Shown: positions 33,321 through 41,833 of the stretch, in pieces | Layout of the letters: every line of letters begins with the position of its first letter | Position numbering within the stretch: position 1 is the first letter of the stretch | NCBI GenBank assembly: GCA_016290295.1 | Contig: JAEETJ010000008.1 | Location: 1-64,000 of the forward strand | Reading direction: 5' to 3' | Source: Bacteroidales bacterium | GTDB taxonomy: Bacteria; Bacteroidota; Bacteroidia; Bacteroidales; WCHB1-69 | Length of the DNA: 64,000 nucleotides | Made by a program: the position numbers and the translations under genes | Notes under the pieces: generated by a model | The model's database searches: none | Told to the model about the DNA's origin: nothing | What the model saw: the letters and a program-made list of their open reading frames with translations, nothing else

Positions 33321-35387
33321 ATGAAACAGAATTTTATCCTTTTTATCCTTATTTCAATATTGAGCTTATCTGCGGTAAGAATGACGGCTAATCCTGTTGA
33401 CAAATCCACGGTAGCCAGTATCGCCGCCAAAGTGCTGAATAAAGCTGTCGTTGATGCCACTCCGCAGCACTTCACCGAATGTTATCTCTTTGTCGGTGCC
33501 GATGGTAAAGGTTTTGTCCTTATTGCTGCTGACGACTGTGTGCGGCCTGTGTTAGGTTATTCGCCGAATGGCACTTTCGACACTGACAACATGCCCGACC
33601 ATATAGCTGCCTGGATTGACGGTTACCGCCTCGAGATTGCCTCCGTAATTGAGGCCCGCAGGAATCCAGCCCCAAAAGTAACGGAAGAATGGCAACGCTG
33701 GAGCAATGGTCCTTTCTCCAACAAAGAAGGCTCAGTAGCCCCGCTGTTGACTTCCGTCTGGAACCAGTCCAACCCTTACAACATTTACTGTCCCTATAAT
33801 AACACCTATGCTGAACGCACTGTCACGGGCTGTGTGGCTACCGCCATGGCCCAGATTATGCGCTACTGGCATTGGCCCGATGTAGGCTACGGCATACACA
33901 TTTACAACTGGCCTCCATACGGCAATCTCGGAGCCGACTTCGGCTCGACATACTACAATTGGGATATGATGCCCGACACGCTGAAACCCACTTGCAGCAG
34001 TCTGGAAAAAGATGCTGTTGCCACTTTGATGTACCACGCCGGGGTAGCGGTGAATATGATGTATGGACCCTCCTCCGCAGGTGGCAGTGCCGCATACAGC
34101 TATTCTGCAGGAAGCTTCGATTTTGCCTGCGCAGAAAATGCCTATAAAACCTATTTCAGATACAACCCTCTGCTTGTCAGCCGCTACAAAAATGCATACA
34201 GTGAAGCTGAATGGGAGGTCCTGATGCACGCCGAACTGGATGCAGGTCGCCCTGTGCATTATGGTGCTGTACAACCTCGCGGGGGTGGACATGCTTTCGT
34301 TATTGATGGCTACGATAACATGGGCTTGTATCACGTCAACTGGGGTTGGGGTGGCCGCTGCGACGGTTGGTACACCATCGACTCATTGGCACCCGCTGAA
34401 GATGGTGCTTCCTATTATTGTTTCAATGGTATTGCCGAAGCCATTATGGGGATATATCCTCACATCCAACCAGCCACTGACCCAGTGACTGTCAACATTG
34501 TCAGCAACGACCCCTCATTGGGAACAGTCACCGGCAGCGGTGTGTATCAGCCTTACGACACGGTGAATGTCCAAGTTCAGACTGCCGAAGGATGCCGTTA
34601 TTTGGGCATGGCCTCTGGCTTACGCAATGTGCCCTTCTCCTTCCTTGCCGTAGGCAATGACTACACCGACACGGCCATCTTCGAGCGTATCACTGGCGAC
34701 CCTATCGGCTACTGCTACGACAACTACATCGAAGACCAGCCATGGAGTGAGAGCGGCACCTTCGAGTGGGGCATCCGCATCCCCGCCAGCATGCGACAAG
34801 GACGTCCACTTTCAGCTGTGCAACTGAATTTCCTTACCGAAGGCTACCATACGCTGAACATCTATCAAAATGAAAACACCCTTGATGGCGCCATACCTGT
34901 ATATACCAAGACCTATCAACTTACCGGACCACAAGGCTGGCGTACGTTAGCACTCGACAGTGTGCTACAGTTCGGTCTCGACCAGTCAATATGGATTAGC
35001 TTCAGCTTTACCAGCAACTCCGTTGGAGCTGCCCCCATCGCTGCCAGCAGTTATTGCGGCAACCCTGATGGCTCATGGTATCATTTTCCAGAAGGCTGGG
35101 ACATTTATCACCCCATTGGCGGCTACTATACCTGGCAAATCCGTGCCGTGATGGAAAACAATGTCGGCATCGCCGAGGTACAAAACGACAACCTGACCTA
35201 CCGCCTGCAAGGCCTTTCCCTTACCGTTGAAAATCCCGACGGAGCCACAGTTAGAATTTATGACATGCTGGGTCGCCAACTGGCTACCAGCAGACTCTCC
35301 TCTTTCAATTTTCAACTTCCAAATTCTGGCATATACCTGTTGCAAGCCGACGGACATTCTGCCCGCCGTATTATCGCAGTAAAATAA
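33321..35387 (+). CDS. C10 family (streptopain-like) cysteine protease with T9SS tail
   Basis: 688 residues from ATG 33321. Signal peptide (residues 1-24), a Spi-type inhibitory propeptide (about 30-120: STVASIAAKVLN, CYLFVGADGKGFVLIAADD, VLGYSPNG), then the protease with catalytic Cys in TGCVATAMAQIMRYW and His in GGGHAFVIDGYD followed by NWGWGG. C-terminal beta-sandwich regions follow, and a last segment VRIYDMLGRQLATSRL, NSGIYLLQADGHSARRIIAVK that matches a T9SS type A tail. The protein is exported by T9SS and cleaves proteins at the surface, as do periodontain- and streptopain-type enzymes. The AraC gene lies 10 bases upstream. Confidence 0.9.
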   Translation: MKQNFILFILISILSLSAVRMTANPVDKSTVASIAAKVLNKAVVDATPQHFTECYLFVGADGKGFVLIAADDCVRPVLGYSPNGTFDTDNMPDHIAAWIDGYRLEIASVIEARRNPAPKVTEEWQRWSNGPFSNKEGSVAPLLTSVWNQSNPYNIYCPYNNTYAERTVTGCVATAMAQIMRYWHWPDVGYGIHIYNWPPYGNLGADFGSTYYNWDMMPDTLKPTCSSLEKDAVATLMYHAGVAVNMMYGPSSAGGSAAYSYSAGSFDFACAENAYKTYFRYNPLLVSRYKNAYSEAEWEVLMHAELDAGRPVHYGAVQPRGGGHAFVIDGYDNMGLYHVNWGWGGRCDGWYTIDSLAPAEDGASYYCFNGIAEAIMGIYPHIQPATDPVTVNIVSNDPSLGTVTGSGVYQPYDTVNVQVQTAEGCRYLGMASGLRNVPFSFLAVGNDYTDTAIFERITGDPIGYCYDNYIEDQPWSESGTFEWGIRIPASMRQGRPLSAVQLNFLTEGYHTLNIYQNENTLDGAIPVYTKTYQLTGPQGWRTLALDSVLQFGLDQSIWISFSFTSNSVGAAPIAASSYCGNPDGSWYHFPEGWDIYHPIGGYYTWQIRAVMENNVGIAEVQNDNLTYRLQGLSLTVENPDGATVRIYDMLGRQLATSRLSSFNFQLPNSGIYLLQADGHSARRIIAVK

Positions 35388-35420
35388 ATATCAATCTAAA
35401 AAAATATAATCTTGAAACTT

Positions 35421-36065
35421 ATGAATAATTTCATCATCACCATCAATAGAGAATGTGGCAGCGGCGGCGGAGAGATTGCCCGGCTGTTAGGCAAAAAACT
35501 CGGTGTTAAAGTTTACGACCGTAAAATACTGGACAGTGTAGCCCAGCAATTTGACTTATCCGTTGAGAATATCGAGCGTATCAAGGCACAGAAAACCACC
35601 TGGTGGGATGATTTCTGCCGTTTCTACCAGCAGTTCGGTGCTATCAGCTCATCATCATCCAACGATACACTTCTCGAAGCCACACCACTGAGTGTCTATC
35701 ACGCCGAGGCACGACTGATGCGTGAACTGGCTGCGAAAGAGAGTTGCATTATCATAGGCCGTGCAGGCTTCCATGTCTTCCGTGACGAGCCCAATGCAGT
35801 GCACATCCTCATCATCGCTGATGATGACGCACGTATTGACCGTATCGCACGCAAACAAAATCTCAGTAAAGAAGAAGCCGAGAAAGTTATCAAAGATATT
35901 GACAACAGACGTGACACCTTTGTCAAAAGCGTCACAGACAAATCACGTCTCGATGCCCACAACTACGACCTTGTCATCAACATCACAGGCATGAAACCCG
36001 AGCAGGTGACAGAATTCCTTGCAGGCATCATAAGATATAAACTCAATTTTCGGGACTCTCAATAA
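35421..36065 (+). CDS. Cytidylate kinase-like protein
   Basis: 214 residues from ATG 35421 (a TTG three codons earlier is not convincing). N-terminal P-loop variant NRECGSGGGEIARLLGKKLG, then DRKILDSVA, a middle insert with GRAGFHVFRDEPNAVH, and ARIDRIARKQNLSKEEAEKVIKDIDNRRDTFVK, the family's LID/base-binding parts. The family is called cytidylate kinase-like, but many members lack proof of CMP kinase activity. The 3' end overlaps the convergent gene at 36043 by 23 bases. Confidence 0.85.
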   Translation: MNNFIITINRECGSGGGEIARLLGKKLGVKVYDRKILDSVAQQFDLSVENIERIKAQKTTWWDDFCRFYQQFGAISSSSSNDTLLEATPLSVYHAEARLMRELAAKESCIIIGRAGFHVFRDEPNAVHILIIADDDARIDRIARKQNLSKEEAEKVIKDIDNRRDTFVKSVTDKSRLDAHNYDLVINITGMKPEQVTEFLAGIIRYKLNFRDSQ

Positions 36066-36918
36066 GCACTTTCAACTCTTCCAGTCTCTTATCAAGCTCT
36101 CTGAATGTTGACAAATTATCAGGACTGATGGGATCAGAATAAAAATCGCTGAAGTTGGGTGCTTCATTCATATTTTCTGCTCCCTTCTCACGGGCATTGG
36201 TGTATTCCATTACTTCCTGTTCCTCGATACCAATAGCCTCCATATTGTGCAGGTTATGGTAGCGCATGGTTGCAGCCATGTATGAGAGCCAAGCCCTCCA
36301 ATAATGGATGCCTTTAAGCGTGTGCCGCACTTTCTCTGAGCGAATGCTTTTGACAGGCACGGTGCTACCCTCATAATTTTCCGGGTGGTCTTTGATTTCA
36401 CGCATGGTTCCTTCCACCTCGGTTACCCAGTGGTTCCACCGCTCCTCGGTCATGTTCATGGCCGAGAAACATTGTCCTACCCTGTCAATGAACTGCACAT
36501 TTCCCATATTCTTCCATGTCTCGATATTGTTGGAAAAAATATTCTCCGCCGATTTGTCGTATGTCAGAAACAACAAGTCGGTGGCACGGGACATTTGGGC
36601 GTCCAGTTCTGCCTCTGGCAATAGTTCCAGTTCTTCAATGGGTTTGCTAAGCAACCATGTGGCCATGCTGTCTGCAGGAGCCATATATGCTGAGATTTCT
36701 TCCAAGTTTCGGGAGAAAATCTCAATATTGCTCATCACCATCATAGCCGAAAGACGACGATCCTTAGCACGATGACGGTTCTCCAAAAACTGAGCTGCCA
36801 AGATAGTAAATAATAACGAGATGGTTGTAGCGATGACAATCATGCCAATTTGTTTCCAGAAGCCACCTTTTAAAATGCTCGGGTTAAGTTTCGGGGGTCT
36901 GATAGGAAGTGTAGCCAT
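36043..36918 (-). CDS. Membrane protein of unknown function (paralogue of 42545)
   Basis: 291 residues. A short N-terminal cytoplasmic part (1-24), one membrane helix (IGMIVIATTISLLFTILAAQF), then a mainly helical, acidic extracytoplasmic domain. It shares with the protein at 42545 the helix core ATTIS and the segment IFSNNIETWKNMGNVQFIDRVGQCFSAM (there IFSSNIETVNTISDVNFINEVSSFYNM), as well as the position of a basic stretch after the membrane helix. No Pfam domain is recognised. The promoter box at 36942 is 24 bases upstream. Overlaps the kinase gene at its 3' end. A regulatory or signalling role is only a guess. Confidence 0.7.
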   Translation of the reverse strand: MATLPIRPPKLNPSILKGGFWKQIGMIVIATTISLLFTILAAQFLENRHRAKDRRLSAMMVMSNIEIFSRNLEEISAYMAPADSMATWLLSKPIEELELLPEAELDAQMSRATDLLFLTYDKSAENIFSNNIETWKNMGNVQFIDRVGQCFSAMNMTEERWNHWVTEVEGTMREIKDHPENYEGSTVPVKSIRSEKVRHTLKGIHYWRAWLSYMAATMRYHNLHNMEAIGIEEQEVMEYTNAREKGAENMNEAPNFSDFYSDPISPDNLSTFRELDKRLEELKVLIESPEN

Positions 36919-36941
36919 ATTCGTAATAAAAAAAGACGGGG

Positions 36942-36949
36942 CAAAGATA
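36942..36949 (-). promoter_or_regulatory. -7 box for 36043-36918
   Basis: Minus-strand TATCTTTG, 23 bases before the ATG at 36918. Confidence 0.6.
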
Positions 36950-36986
36950 CAATATTTTTAAACAATATCGCTTCAAATAGACAAGC

Positions 36987-37640
36987 TTATTCTACGTTCA
37001 CCTTCAAATATACCGTATCACCTGCATACAATCCATCTACAAATTCATAACCTTTCACATAAAGTGTGTTGCCAAGATCATAGCAATAGTCCTGAATTAC
37101 AATATTTTTCGGTGCATATAGGCCTATTTCTTCCGGAAGCGCCCTATATGAATAAGCCCAGCGATACAAATGCAATATTGGCGGCTCCTCGCTTAACGCA
37201 ACTTCCAATGTAGTCACATAGTTAGAACAACAATGCAGTCTTGTGTGACCTCCCACAATGGAGCCCAGCGGATGAAACAAAGTATCGATAAATGCAGTTC
37301 GATCACATACTGGATCTCCTGAACCTTTGATTTCAGGTCCATATTCCACAATGTAGATCTTTGTTTCTACACGTTGAAGCACCCGTTTATTCCACCAAAG
37401 CTCATACGCTGGACTGTCATAGCCTTCTGCTGCAAGAAAATGAAAACGTAACACACTGTCAATGCGCATACTGTCGGCTGGTGTGAGTTCTGCCGGCGAA
37501 CTTGGCATACATGCGCACAGAACCATGCTACCCATGAAAGCTCTTTGGTATTCATCCTCCGTACAACGCACAACATTTACCTGCGCATCGACAGCGATAA
37601 AAGTGAAAAGGACAGCACATATTAAGATTGTTTTCCTCAT
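36987..37640 (-). CDS. Secreted protein of unknown function
   Basis: 217 residues from the ATG at 37638-37640; an earlier in-frame ATG at 37715 would add 25 polar residues before the signal peptide. Signal peptide 1-20 ending AVDAQ. The mature part has several cysteines (VLCACMPSS, RLHCCSNY, VIQDYCYD) that could form disulfides, and short aromatic strands. No known family. The promoter box at 37759 leaves a leader of about 115 bases if the later start is right, or about 40 bases with the earlier one. Confidence 0.65.
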   Translation of the reverse strand: MRKTILICAVLFTFIAVDAQVNVVRCTEDEYQRAFMGSMVLCACMPSSPAELTPADSMRIDSVLRFHFLAAEGYDSPAYELWWNKRVLQRVETKIYIVEYGPEIKGSGDPVCDRTAFIDTLFHPLGSIVGGHTRLHCCSNYVTTLEVALSEEPPILHLYRWAYSYRALPEEIGLYAPKNIVIQDYCYDLGNTLYVKGYEFVDGLYAGDTVYLKVNVE

Positions 37641-37758
37641 TTGTATGCTTGGTTTGATTGTTTTATCAATGGCCACATAAGCCCCACTCCATGTATCTAC
37701 TATGTGTTTCTCCATAACGATGCTAAATCAGAAACACCATTGGGAGGAAATATCAGTG

Positions 37759-37766
37759 CAAAGATA
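37759..37766 (-). promoter_or_regulatory. -7 box for 36987-37640
   Basis: Minus-strand TATCTTTG; distance to the two possible starts is 43 or 118 bases. Confidence 0.5.
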
Positions 37767-37856
37767 CAACATTTTGAAACAATAACGTTTATAAAACCGC
37801 GATGCACACACATTTTTCCTGCCAAATAAAACATACATTTAGCTGAAAAAAAATTG

Positions 37857-37864
37857 TATTTTTG
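37857..37864 (+). promoter_or_regulatory. -7 box for 37898
   Basis: TATTTTTG followed by CAAAT, 33 bases before the ATG at 37898. Confidence 0.6.
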
Positions 37865-37897
37865 CAAATATAAATGAGGCGTTTTGATAGGAAGTAA

Positions 37898-38326
37898 ATG
37901 AAAAAAGACACAAAGATGATCAAACTCCAAAAATTTCTCACTCTTTTCATAGGCATCGGCGCGGTAGGCGGTGCAGTGATGATGTGGATAGACCCTACGG
38001 GCGCAATGTGGGGCGGTGAACCACTGTTAGAGCTGCTGCGGGCGAAAATGCCCTGGCCGGAAATCTTCTTCCGGAACTTTATTCCGTCTGGTTTCGTACT
38101 GCTGTTCCTGAACGGAGTCACACAATTTATAGCAGCATTTCTACTCTTTAAGAAGCACCCTCTCGCACAATGGGCCGTGCTTATTTGCGGTATCATCCTG
38201 ATGCTCTGGATTGTCCTCGAATGGTGGGTATGGGGTTTCAACGCCATCAGCAACATCTATTTCGTGTTCGGATTGGTGGAGGCTGTGGCGGCAGCAATTA
38301 TATGCTTAAGGCAACAGAAAAGTTAA
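37898..38326 (+). CDS. Small four-helix membrane protein of unknown function
   Basis: 142 residues with about four hydrophobic segments (FLTLFIGIGAVGGAVMMW, GFVLLFLNGVTQFIAAFLLF, WAVLICGIILMLWIVLEW, IYFVFGLVEAVAAAIIC) and a Pro/Trp-rich loop WIDPTGAMWGGEPLLELLRAK. The plan resembles DoxX-like or DUF-type four-helix proteins, but no motif decides. Followed by a short repeat region and the CDP-alcohol phosphatidyltransferase gene. Confidence 0.65.
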   Translation: MKKDTKMIKLQKFLTLFIGIGAVGGAVMMWIDPTGAMWGGEPLLELLRAKMPWPEIFFRNFIPSGFVLLFLNGVTQFIAAFLLFKKHPLAQWAVLICGIILMLWIVLEWWVWGFNAISNIYFVFGLVEAVAAAIICLRQQKS

Positions 38327-38441
38327 GAGTTAATAGATAATAGTTGATAGATAATGGTTTATAAGGCAGAGGCAGAGGCAGAGCCATAGTCTAAAACCTA
38401 ACGGTTAAGAGCCAACTACTAACTGCTAACCGCTAACCACC
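38327..38441. repeat. Degenerate tandem repeats before 38442
   Basis: AGTTAAGAGTTAATAGATAA then GATAGATAA words, GGCAGA three times in tandem, and AACTGCTAACCGCTAACC. Same kind as the other intergenic arrays. Confidence 0.65.
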
Positions 38442-38930
38442 ATGGCAAACGTCATCACAACCATCCGCATCCTCTGCAGCGTCGCCCTTTTGTTCTGCGC
38501 GGTGCTCTCTCCGTGGTTTTTTGTGCTCTACCTCATCGCGGGCGTTTCCGATATGGTTGACGGGTGGGTTGCATGCAAAACGAACACCGTCAGTGATTTT
38601 GGCTCGAAATTAGACACCTTTGCGGACATTCTCTTCGTTGTGGTTTGTCTGGTCAAGTTGCTACCGGTCTTGCATCTCCCCGTTTGGATTTACGTCTGGA
38701 TCGGCATCATTGCCTGCATCAAGGTTTTCAACATCGTTTACAGCTATTTCGTTTGGAAGCAATTCTTAGCCGACCACAGCATCCTGAATAAGGTTACTGG
38801 TGCGTTGCTTTTTCTCCTTCCACTGACGTTGACCGTCATCAATGTGAAATATAGTGCAGCGGTGGTCTGTGCAGTGGCAACGGTCGCTGCGGTAAAGGAA
38901 GGGATACGATTAAGGGAGAAAACGATATAG
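38442..38930 (+). CDS. CDP-alcohol phosphatidyltransferase family protein with altered motif
   Basis: 162 residues, about five membrane segments. The family signature DxxDGxxAR(x8)GxxxDxxxD reads here DMVDGWVACKTNTVSDFGSK, then LDTFAD: all four Asp residues and both Gly are present, but the Arg after Ala is Cys (codon TGC, one base from CGC). Such enzymes join a CDP-activated lipid to an alcohol in the membrane. At about 160 residues it is at the short end of the family (PgsA-like are about 180). Whether the Arg loss inactivates it cannot be told from the sequence. Confidence 0.82.
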   Translation: MANVITTIRILCSVALLFCAVLSPWFFVLYLIAGVSDMVDGWVACKTNTVSDFGSKLDTFADILFVVVCLVKLLPVLHLPVWIYVWIGIIACIKVFNIVYSYFVWKQFLADHSILNKVTGALLFLLPLTLTVINVKYSAAVVCAVATVAAVKEGIRLREKTI

Positions 38931-39076
38931 GGAACTATGTTTCATATATCGACAAAATGTGGGGAATCATGCGAAAGGAAGCGTTCCCGGAAAAGATTGA
39001 GCTTTAGCCGTGTCCACAAGCCTAATTGCGGGCACTATTTCCCAAATTTGTCAACACTCAACTCGAAACTTTTATG

Positions 39077-39084
39077 TACCTTTG
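39077..39084 (+). promoter_or_regulatory. -7 box for 39113
   Basis: TACCTTTG, 28 bases before the ATG at 39113. Confidence 0.6.
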
Positions 39085-39112
39085 CAGATGAATTATTTAA
39101 GTTTTGAATAAT

Positions 39113-39592
39113 ATGAGAAAACTACGTGAATTTATTGGCTATTTGCTTGGTGGACTGCTTTTTGTAGTGCTGATGCCAACCATCATGTGGCTGGTATCGG
39201 GAAGACCAGCTTTGTGGCCTGTCGGTACGGCAAGAGCCATTGTCGCCATCATACTGATGCTCGGTGGATTGTCACTTAGCATCTGGACCATCGTCTATAT
39301 GAGACAGCGCGGCAAGGGCAACCCGATGGACGCCTTCGGTCATGAAGTGGCACCACGCACGAAGCATCTGATGACCGACGGTCCCTACCGCCTTAACCGC
39401 AACCCCATGCTCACAGGAACATTTACTTACCTCGTCGGTGCTGTTGTATGGCTGTGGGAGCCTATGGCATTGTTTGTATTGGTGCTTTTCTTCTCTATCA
39501 TGATGATACAGGTTTTTAGCGAGGAACAACGACTCCGGCGCGACTTCGGCGAAGAGTACGAGGCGTACTGCCGGCGAACCCGCAGGTTTTAA
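39113..39592 (+). CDS. Isoprenylcysteine carboxyl methyltransferase-like membrane protein
   Basis: 159 residues from the ATG at 39113 (the longer frame would start at TTG 39104). Three to four membrane helices and the family end: GPYRLNRNPMLTGTFTYLVG, EEQRLRRDFGEEYEAYCRRTRRF, which is the S-adenosylmethionine- and lipid-binding part of ICMT/PEMT-like proteins. Bacterial members methylate small isoprenoid or phospholipid headgroups or are of unknown activity. Monocistronic with its own promoter. Confidence 0.85.
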   Translation: MRKLREFIGYLLGGLLFVVLMPTIMWLVSGRPALWPVGTARAIVAIILMLGGLSLSIWTIVYMRQRGKGNPMDAFGHEVAPRTKHLMTDGPYRLNRNPMLTGTFTYLVGAVVWLWEPMALFVLVLFFSIMMIQVFSEEQRLRRDFGEEYEAYCRRTRRF

Positions 39593-39627
39593 TGTTTTAT
39601 ACTCATAAAGATTCCCTTGGAAAATCG

Positions 39628-39635
39628 TATTTTTG
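39628..39635 (+). promoter_or_regulatory. -7 box for the GNAT gene
   Basis: TATTTTTG followed by CAGTC, 18 bases before the ATG at 39654, so a leader of about 13 bases. Confidence 0.6.
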
Positions 39636-39653
39636 CAGTCTAAAAAAATTTGA

Positions 39654-40175
39654 ATGCTGGAAACTAAAAGAATACTGCTACGCCCCTGGCGCGAAAGCGA
39701 TGCGGAAACGCTATACAAATACGCCTCCGACCCCGAAGTGGGCCCCCGGGCAGGTTGGCCTCCTCACAAAAGTGTGGAAGAAAGTCTGGAGATTATCCGC
39801 ACCGTGTTCAACAGCGACCATATCTGGGCTATTGAGTTGAAAGACACGTGCGAACCGATTGGTTGTATCGGCTACTATGCATACGGCGAGAGCAACATTA
39901 ATATTGGCGAGAATGATGCCGAAGCAGGTTACTGGATTGCACGGCCTTATTGGAACCAGGGCATCTGCACCGAAGCGCTGCAGCTGCTGATTGACTACTG
40001 CTTCAACGAGAAAGGCTTTCACACCATTTGGAGCGACTACTTCCCCGACAATCTCGCCTCAGGCCGCGTGATGGAGAAATGTGGTTTCCACGACACCGGC
40101 AAAGTCAACTACTGCAGCCAACTTCAGGTCGGTTCCGACCGCCCAGTGAAAGTGATGAAATTGGAAAAAAAATAA
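39654..40175 (+). CDS. GNAT family N-acetyltransferase (RimJ/RimL-like)
   Basis: 173 residues. Typical layout: N-terminal TKRILLRPWRESDAETLYKY, central beta strands, the acetyl-CoA segment EAGYWIARPYWNQGICTEAL, and the C-terminal GFHTIWSDYFPDNLASGRVMEKCGFHDTG with the Asn and Glu-Lys-Cys-Gly-Phe hallmark of RimJ/RimL-type enzymes. It acetylates an amine of a protein N-terminus or small molecule. The next gene begins 3 bases after the stop and probably shares the transcript. Confidence 0.9.
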   Translation: MLETKRILLRPWRESDAETLYKYASDPEVGPRAGWPPHKSVEESLEIIRTVFNSDHIWAIELKDTCEPIGCIGYYAYGESNINIGENDAEAGYWIARPYWNQGICTEALQLLIDYCFNEKGFHTIWSDYFPDNLASGRVMEKCGFHDTGKVNYCSQLQVGSDRPVKVMKLEKK

Positions 40176-40178
40176 TAT

Positions 40179-40772
40179 ATGGAACAGAAATTTTGTCAAA
40201 GCTGCGGAATGCCGCTAACGGAAGAGATTCTCGGCACCAATGCCGACGGAAGCAAAAATCAAGAATACTGCATCTACTGCTATAAAGATGGTGCCTTCAC
40301 TGGCGACTTCACCCTAGAGGAAATGGTGGAGTTTTGCTCGCAGTTTGTGGACGAGTACAATAAGAACACTGGCCAGAATTTCAACAGAGAGGAATACAAA
40401 AACGTGCTCCGGCAGTTTTATCCGAACCTAAAACGCTGGCAACTACCTGCCGACCAGCTGCCCCATGCCACTTCGCCTATCAAGCAGCAGCTCATCGACG
40501 AAGTCAACGCATTAGGTATCAAAGACATGCCGCACATCGACAACCTTTTTGTGCTGCAAGGCTCGTTCATCAACATGGAATACACCATCAACGGCAACAA
40601 AGTAAAATTCCTTGATGACAACGCTACCTATTGGGGCAATCAGGTGGAGAAACAAGGCGTGAAAGGTCGCTGCTTTGGCATTGCCTGCAACGAGCACCAC
40701 ATTCTCGTGAGCGAATACGGAAAAGGTGGCACCAATCCCGAATTGGTGTCTTTCACCCGCAGATCCCACTAA
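40179..40772 (+). CDS. Zinc-ribbon protein of unknown function
   Basis: 197 residues. The N-terminus is a putative zinc ribbon with Cys6, Cys9, Cys31, Cys34 (FCQSCGMPL, EYCIYCYKDG), followed by a helical region (about 45-110) and a C-terminal beta part with a GRCFGIACNEHHILVSEYG stretch. Related small ribbons occur in Bacteroidota as stand-alone or fused domains that are thought to bind nucleic acid or partner enzymes. Starts 3 bases after the GNAT gene. Function unknown. Confidence 0.72.
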   Translation: MEQKFCQSCGMPLTEEILGTNADGSKNQEYCIYCYKDGAFTGDFTLEEMVEFCSQFVDEYNKNTGQNFNREEYKNVLRQFYPNLKRWQLPADQLPHATSPIKQQLIDEVNALGIKDMPHIDNLFVLQGSFINMEYTINGNKVKFLDDNATYWGNQVEKQGVKGRCFGIACNEHHILVSEYGKGGTNPELVSFTRRSH

Positions 40773-40780
40773 TATTCCGT

Positions 40781-40803
40781 ATGTTGCATCGTTAACGCAA
40801 CAT
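40781..40803. promoter_or_regulatory. Inverted repeat upstream of 40862
   Basis: ATGTTGC (40781-40787) and GCAACAT (40797-40803) with a 9-base spacer ATCGTTAAC. The right half (TTAACGCAACAT) is shared with the site at 41855. Confidence 0.5.
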
Positions 40804-40861
40804 AACACCAACACCACCCGATTTTTTTATACTCTTGCCCCTAAAACCTCAAATCTCCCCT

Positions 40862-41668
40862 ATGGAAGAAAAATCACCGAACAAGAAAACTCGCTGGAAA
40901 CTTGCCGTAATGATTGCTGTCATCATCCTGCTGGCTATAGGTGGCATTTGGGTATGGTGGACCTATTCATCAAGGACCAGCAGTCTGAGAAACGCTCGAC
41001 ATATCGGAGAAGTTCCGACGCCTTTCGCTTACCAAAGAATTGAGGCTCAAGACAAAAGCTATGCCGCCTATCTTCGTTCCCTGCCCTTGAAGCCGCAAGG
41101 GTGCAAAGTACAGCTTTATAAAGGTGGAGACGCCAATTACCAATGGCTTTCGGCAGCAGTGGTGGATATGGAGTTGCTTTCCAACTATGAGCAATGTGCC
41201 GACGTGACGATGAGAATCCGGGCCGAGTATTTGTACAAGATGGGACGCTTCAAGGATATTTGCTTTACGGATGTCAACGGGCAAAAGATGCAGTATCAGG
41301 GTGGTAAGGACAGAAATGCTTTCGAGAGTTATCTGAAAAGAGTATATGGAATGTGCAATACAGCGTCTCTGTACAAGGAAACAACTCCCCGCCTCGTTCG
41401 GGAAGTCCAGCCGGGAGATGTACTGGTCTATCCGGCTCGAAATGGCCATCAGTACGGCCACGCCATGCTGGTGGTGGACGTGGCACGCACCAAGTCCGGG
41501 AAGGTGGCCGTCTTATGTGTGGAAGGCAACACTCCCGCCCGCGAAATGCACCTCCTTCGAAACGTGGCGCACCCTCTTCGCAATCCGTGGTTCATCCTGG
41601 ATGATGACAGCAGCACCATCCACATCTCCGTCTTCAGCTTTGCTCCTGAAGAATTACGGCACTACTGA
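40862..41668 (+). CDS. DUF4846-like protein with single membrane anchor
   Basis: 268 residues from ATG 40862 (the frame extends upstream to a TTG at 40835). One N-terminal membrane helix (residues 15-33, LAVMIAVIILLAIGGIWVWW), then a single globular domain: TPFAYQRIEA, YAAYLRSLPLKP, GCKVQLYKG, CADVTMRIRAEYLYKMGRF, GDVLVYPARNGHQYGHAMLVVDVA, VEGNTPAREMHLLRN. This is the DUF4846 order. The GxVLVYPA and GHAMLVVD segments recall NlpC/P60 or papain-like folds, but no catalytic triad can be assigned safely. Preceded by the inverted repeat at 40781. Confidence 0.78.
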   Translation: MEEKSPNKKTRWKLAVMIAVIILLAIGGIWVWWTYSSRTSSLRNARHIGEVPTPFAYQRIEAQDKSYAAYLRSLPLKPQGCKVQLYKGGDANYQWLSAAVVDMELLSNYEQCADVTMRIRAEYLYKMGRFKDICFTDVNGQKMQYQGGKDRNAFESYLKRVYGMCNTASLYKETTPRLVREVQPGDVLVYPARNGHQYGHAMLVVDVARTKSGKVAVLCVEGNTPAREMHLLRNVAHPLRNPWFILDDDSSTIHISVFSFAPEELRHY

Positions 41669-41685
41669 CCCTTGAATATTTTGTG

Positions 41686-41693
41686 TATTTTTG
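41686..41693 (+). promoter_or_regulatory. -7 box before the broken small frame
   Basis: TATTTTTG followed by CCATT, 23 bases before ATG 41716. Confidence 0.55.
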
Positions 41694-41715
41694 CCATTTG
41701 AAAATATTTTCAATA

Positions 41716-41813
41716 TGAAGAATACCATTTCGTACAATCCCTCTAGGGCATGCTCATCGGCCTGATCCCTTGCCTCCTCGGAGCCGTAATTTACGCTTGG
41801 CTATTAACATAAG
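41716..41813 (+). pseudogene. Small membrane-peptide gene, apparently broken
   Basis: A frame MKNTISYNPSRACSSA (41716-41766) stops early. In another frame ATG 41751 encodes the 20-residue membrane peptide MLIGLIPCLLGAVIYAWLLT ending at TAA 41813. The second frame continues upstream (GMLIGL) to a TAG just before. The simplest reading is one small membrane protein gene with a frameshift or nonsense change; alternatively the 20-residue peptide is real. A good promoter lies at 41686. Confidence 0.35.
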
Positions 41814-41833
41814 AGTACGGGGCGTTCAATATA

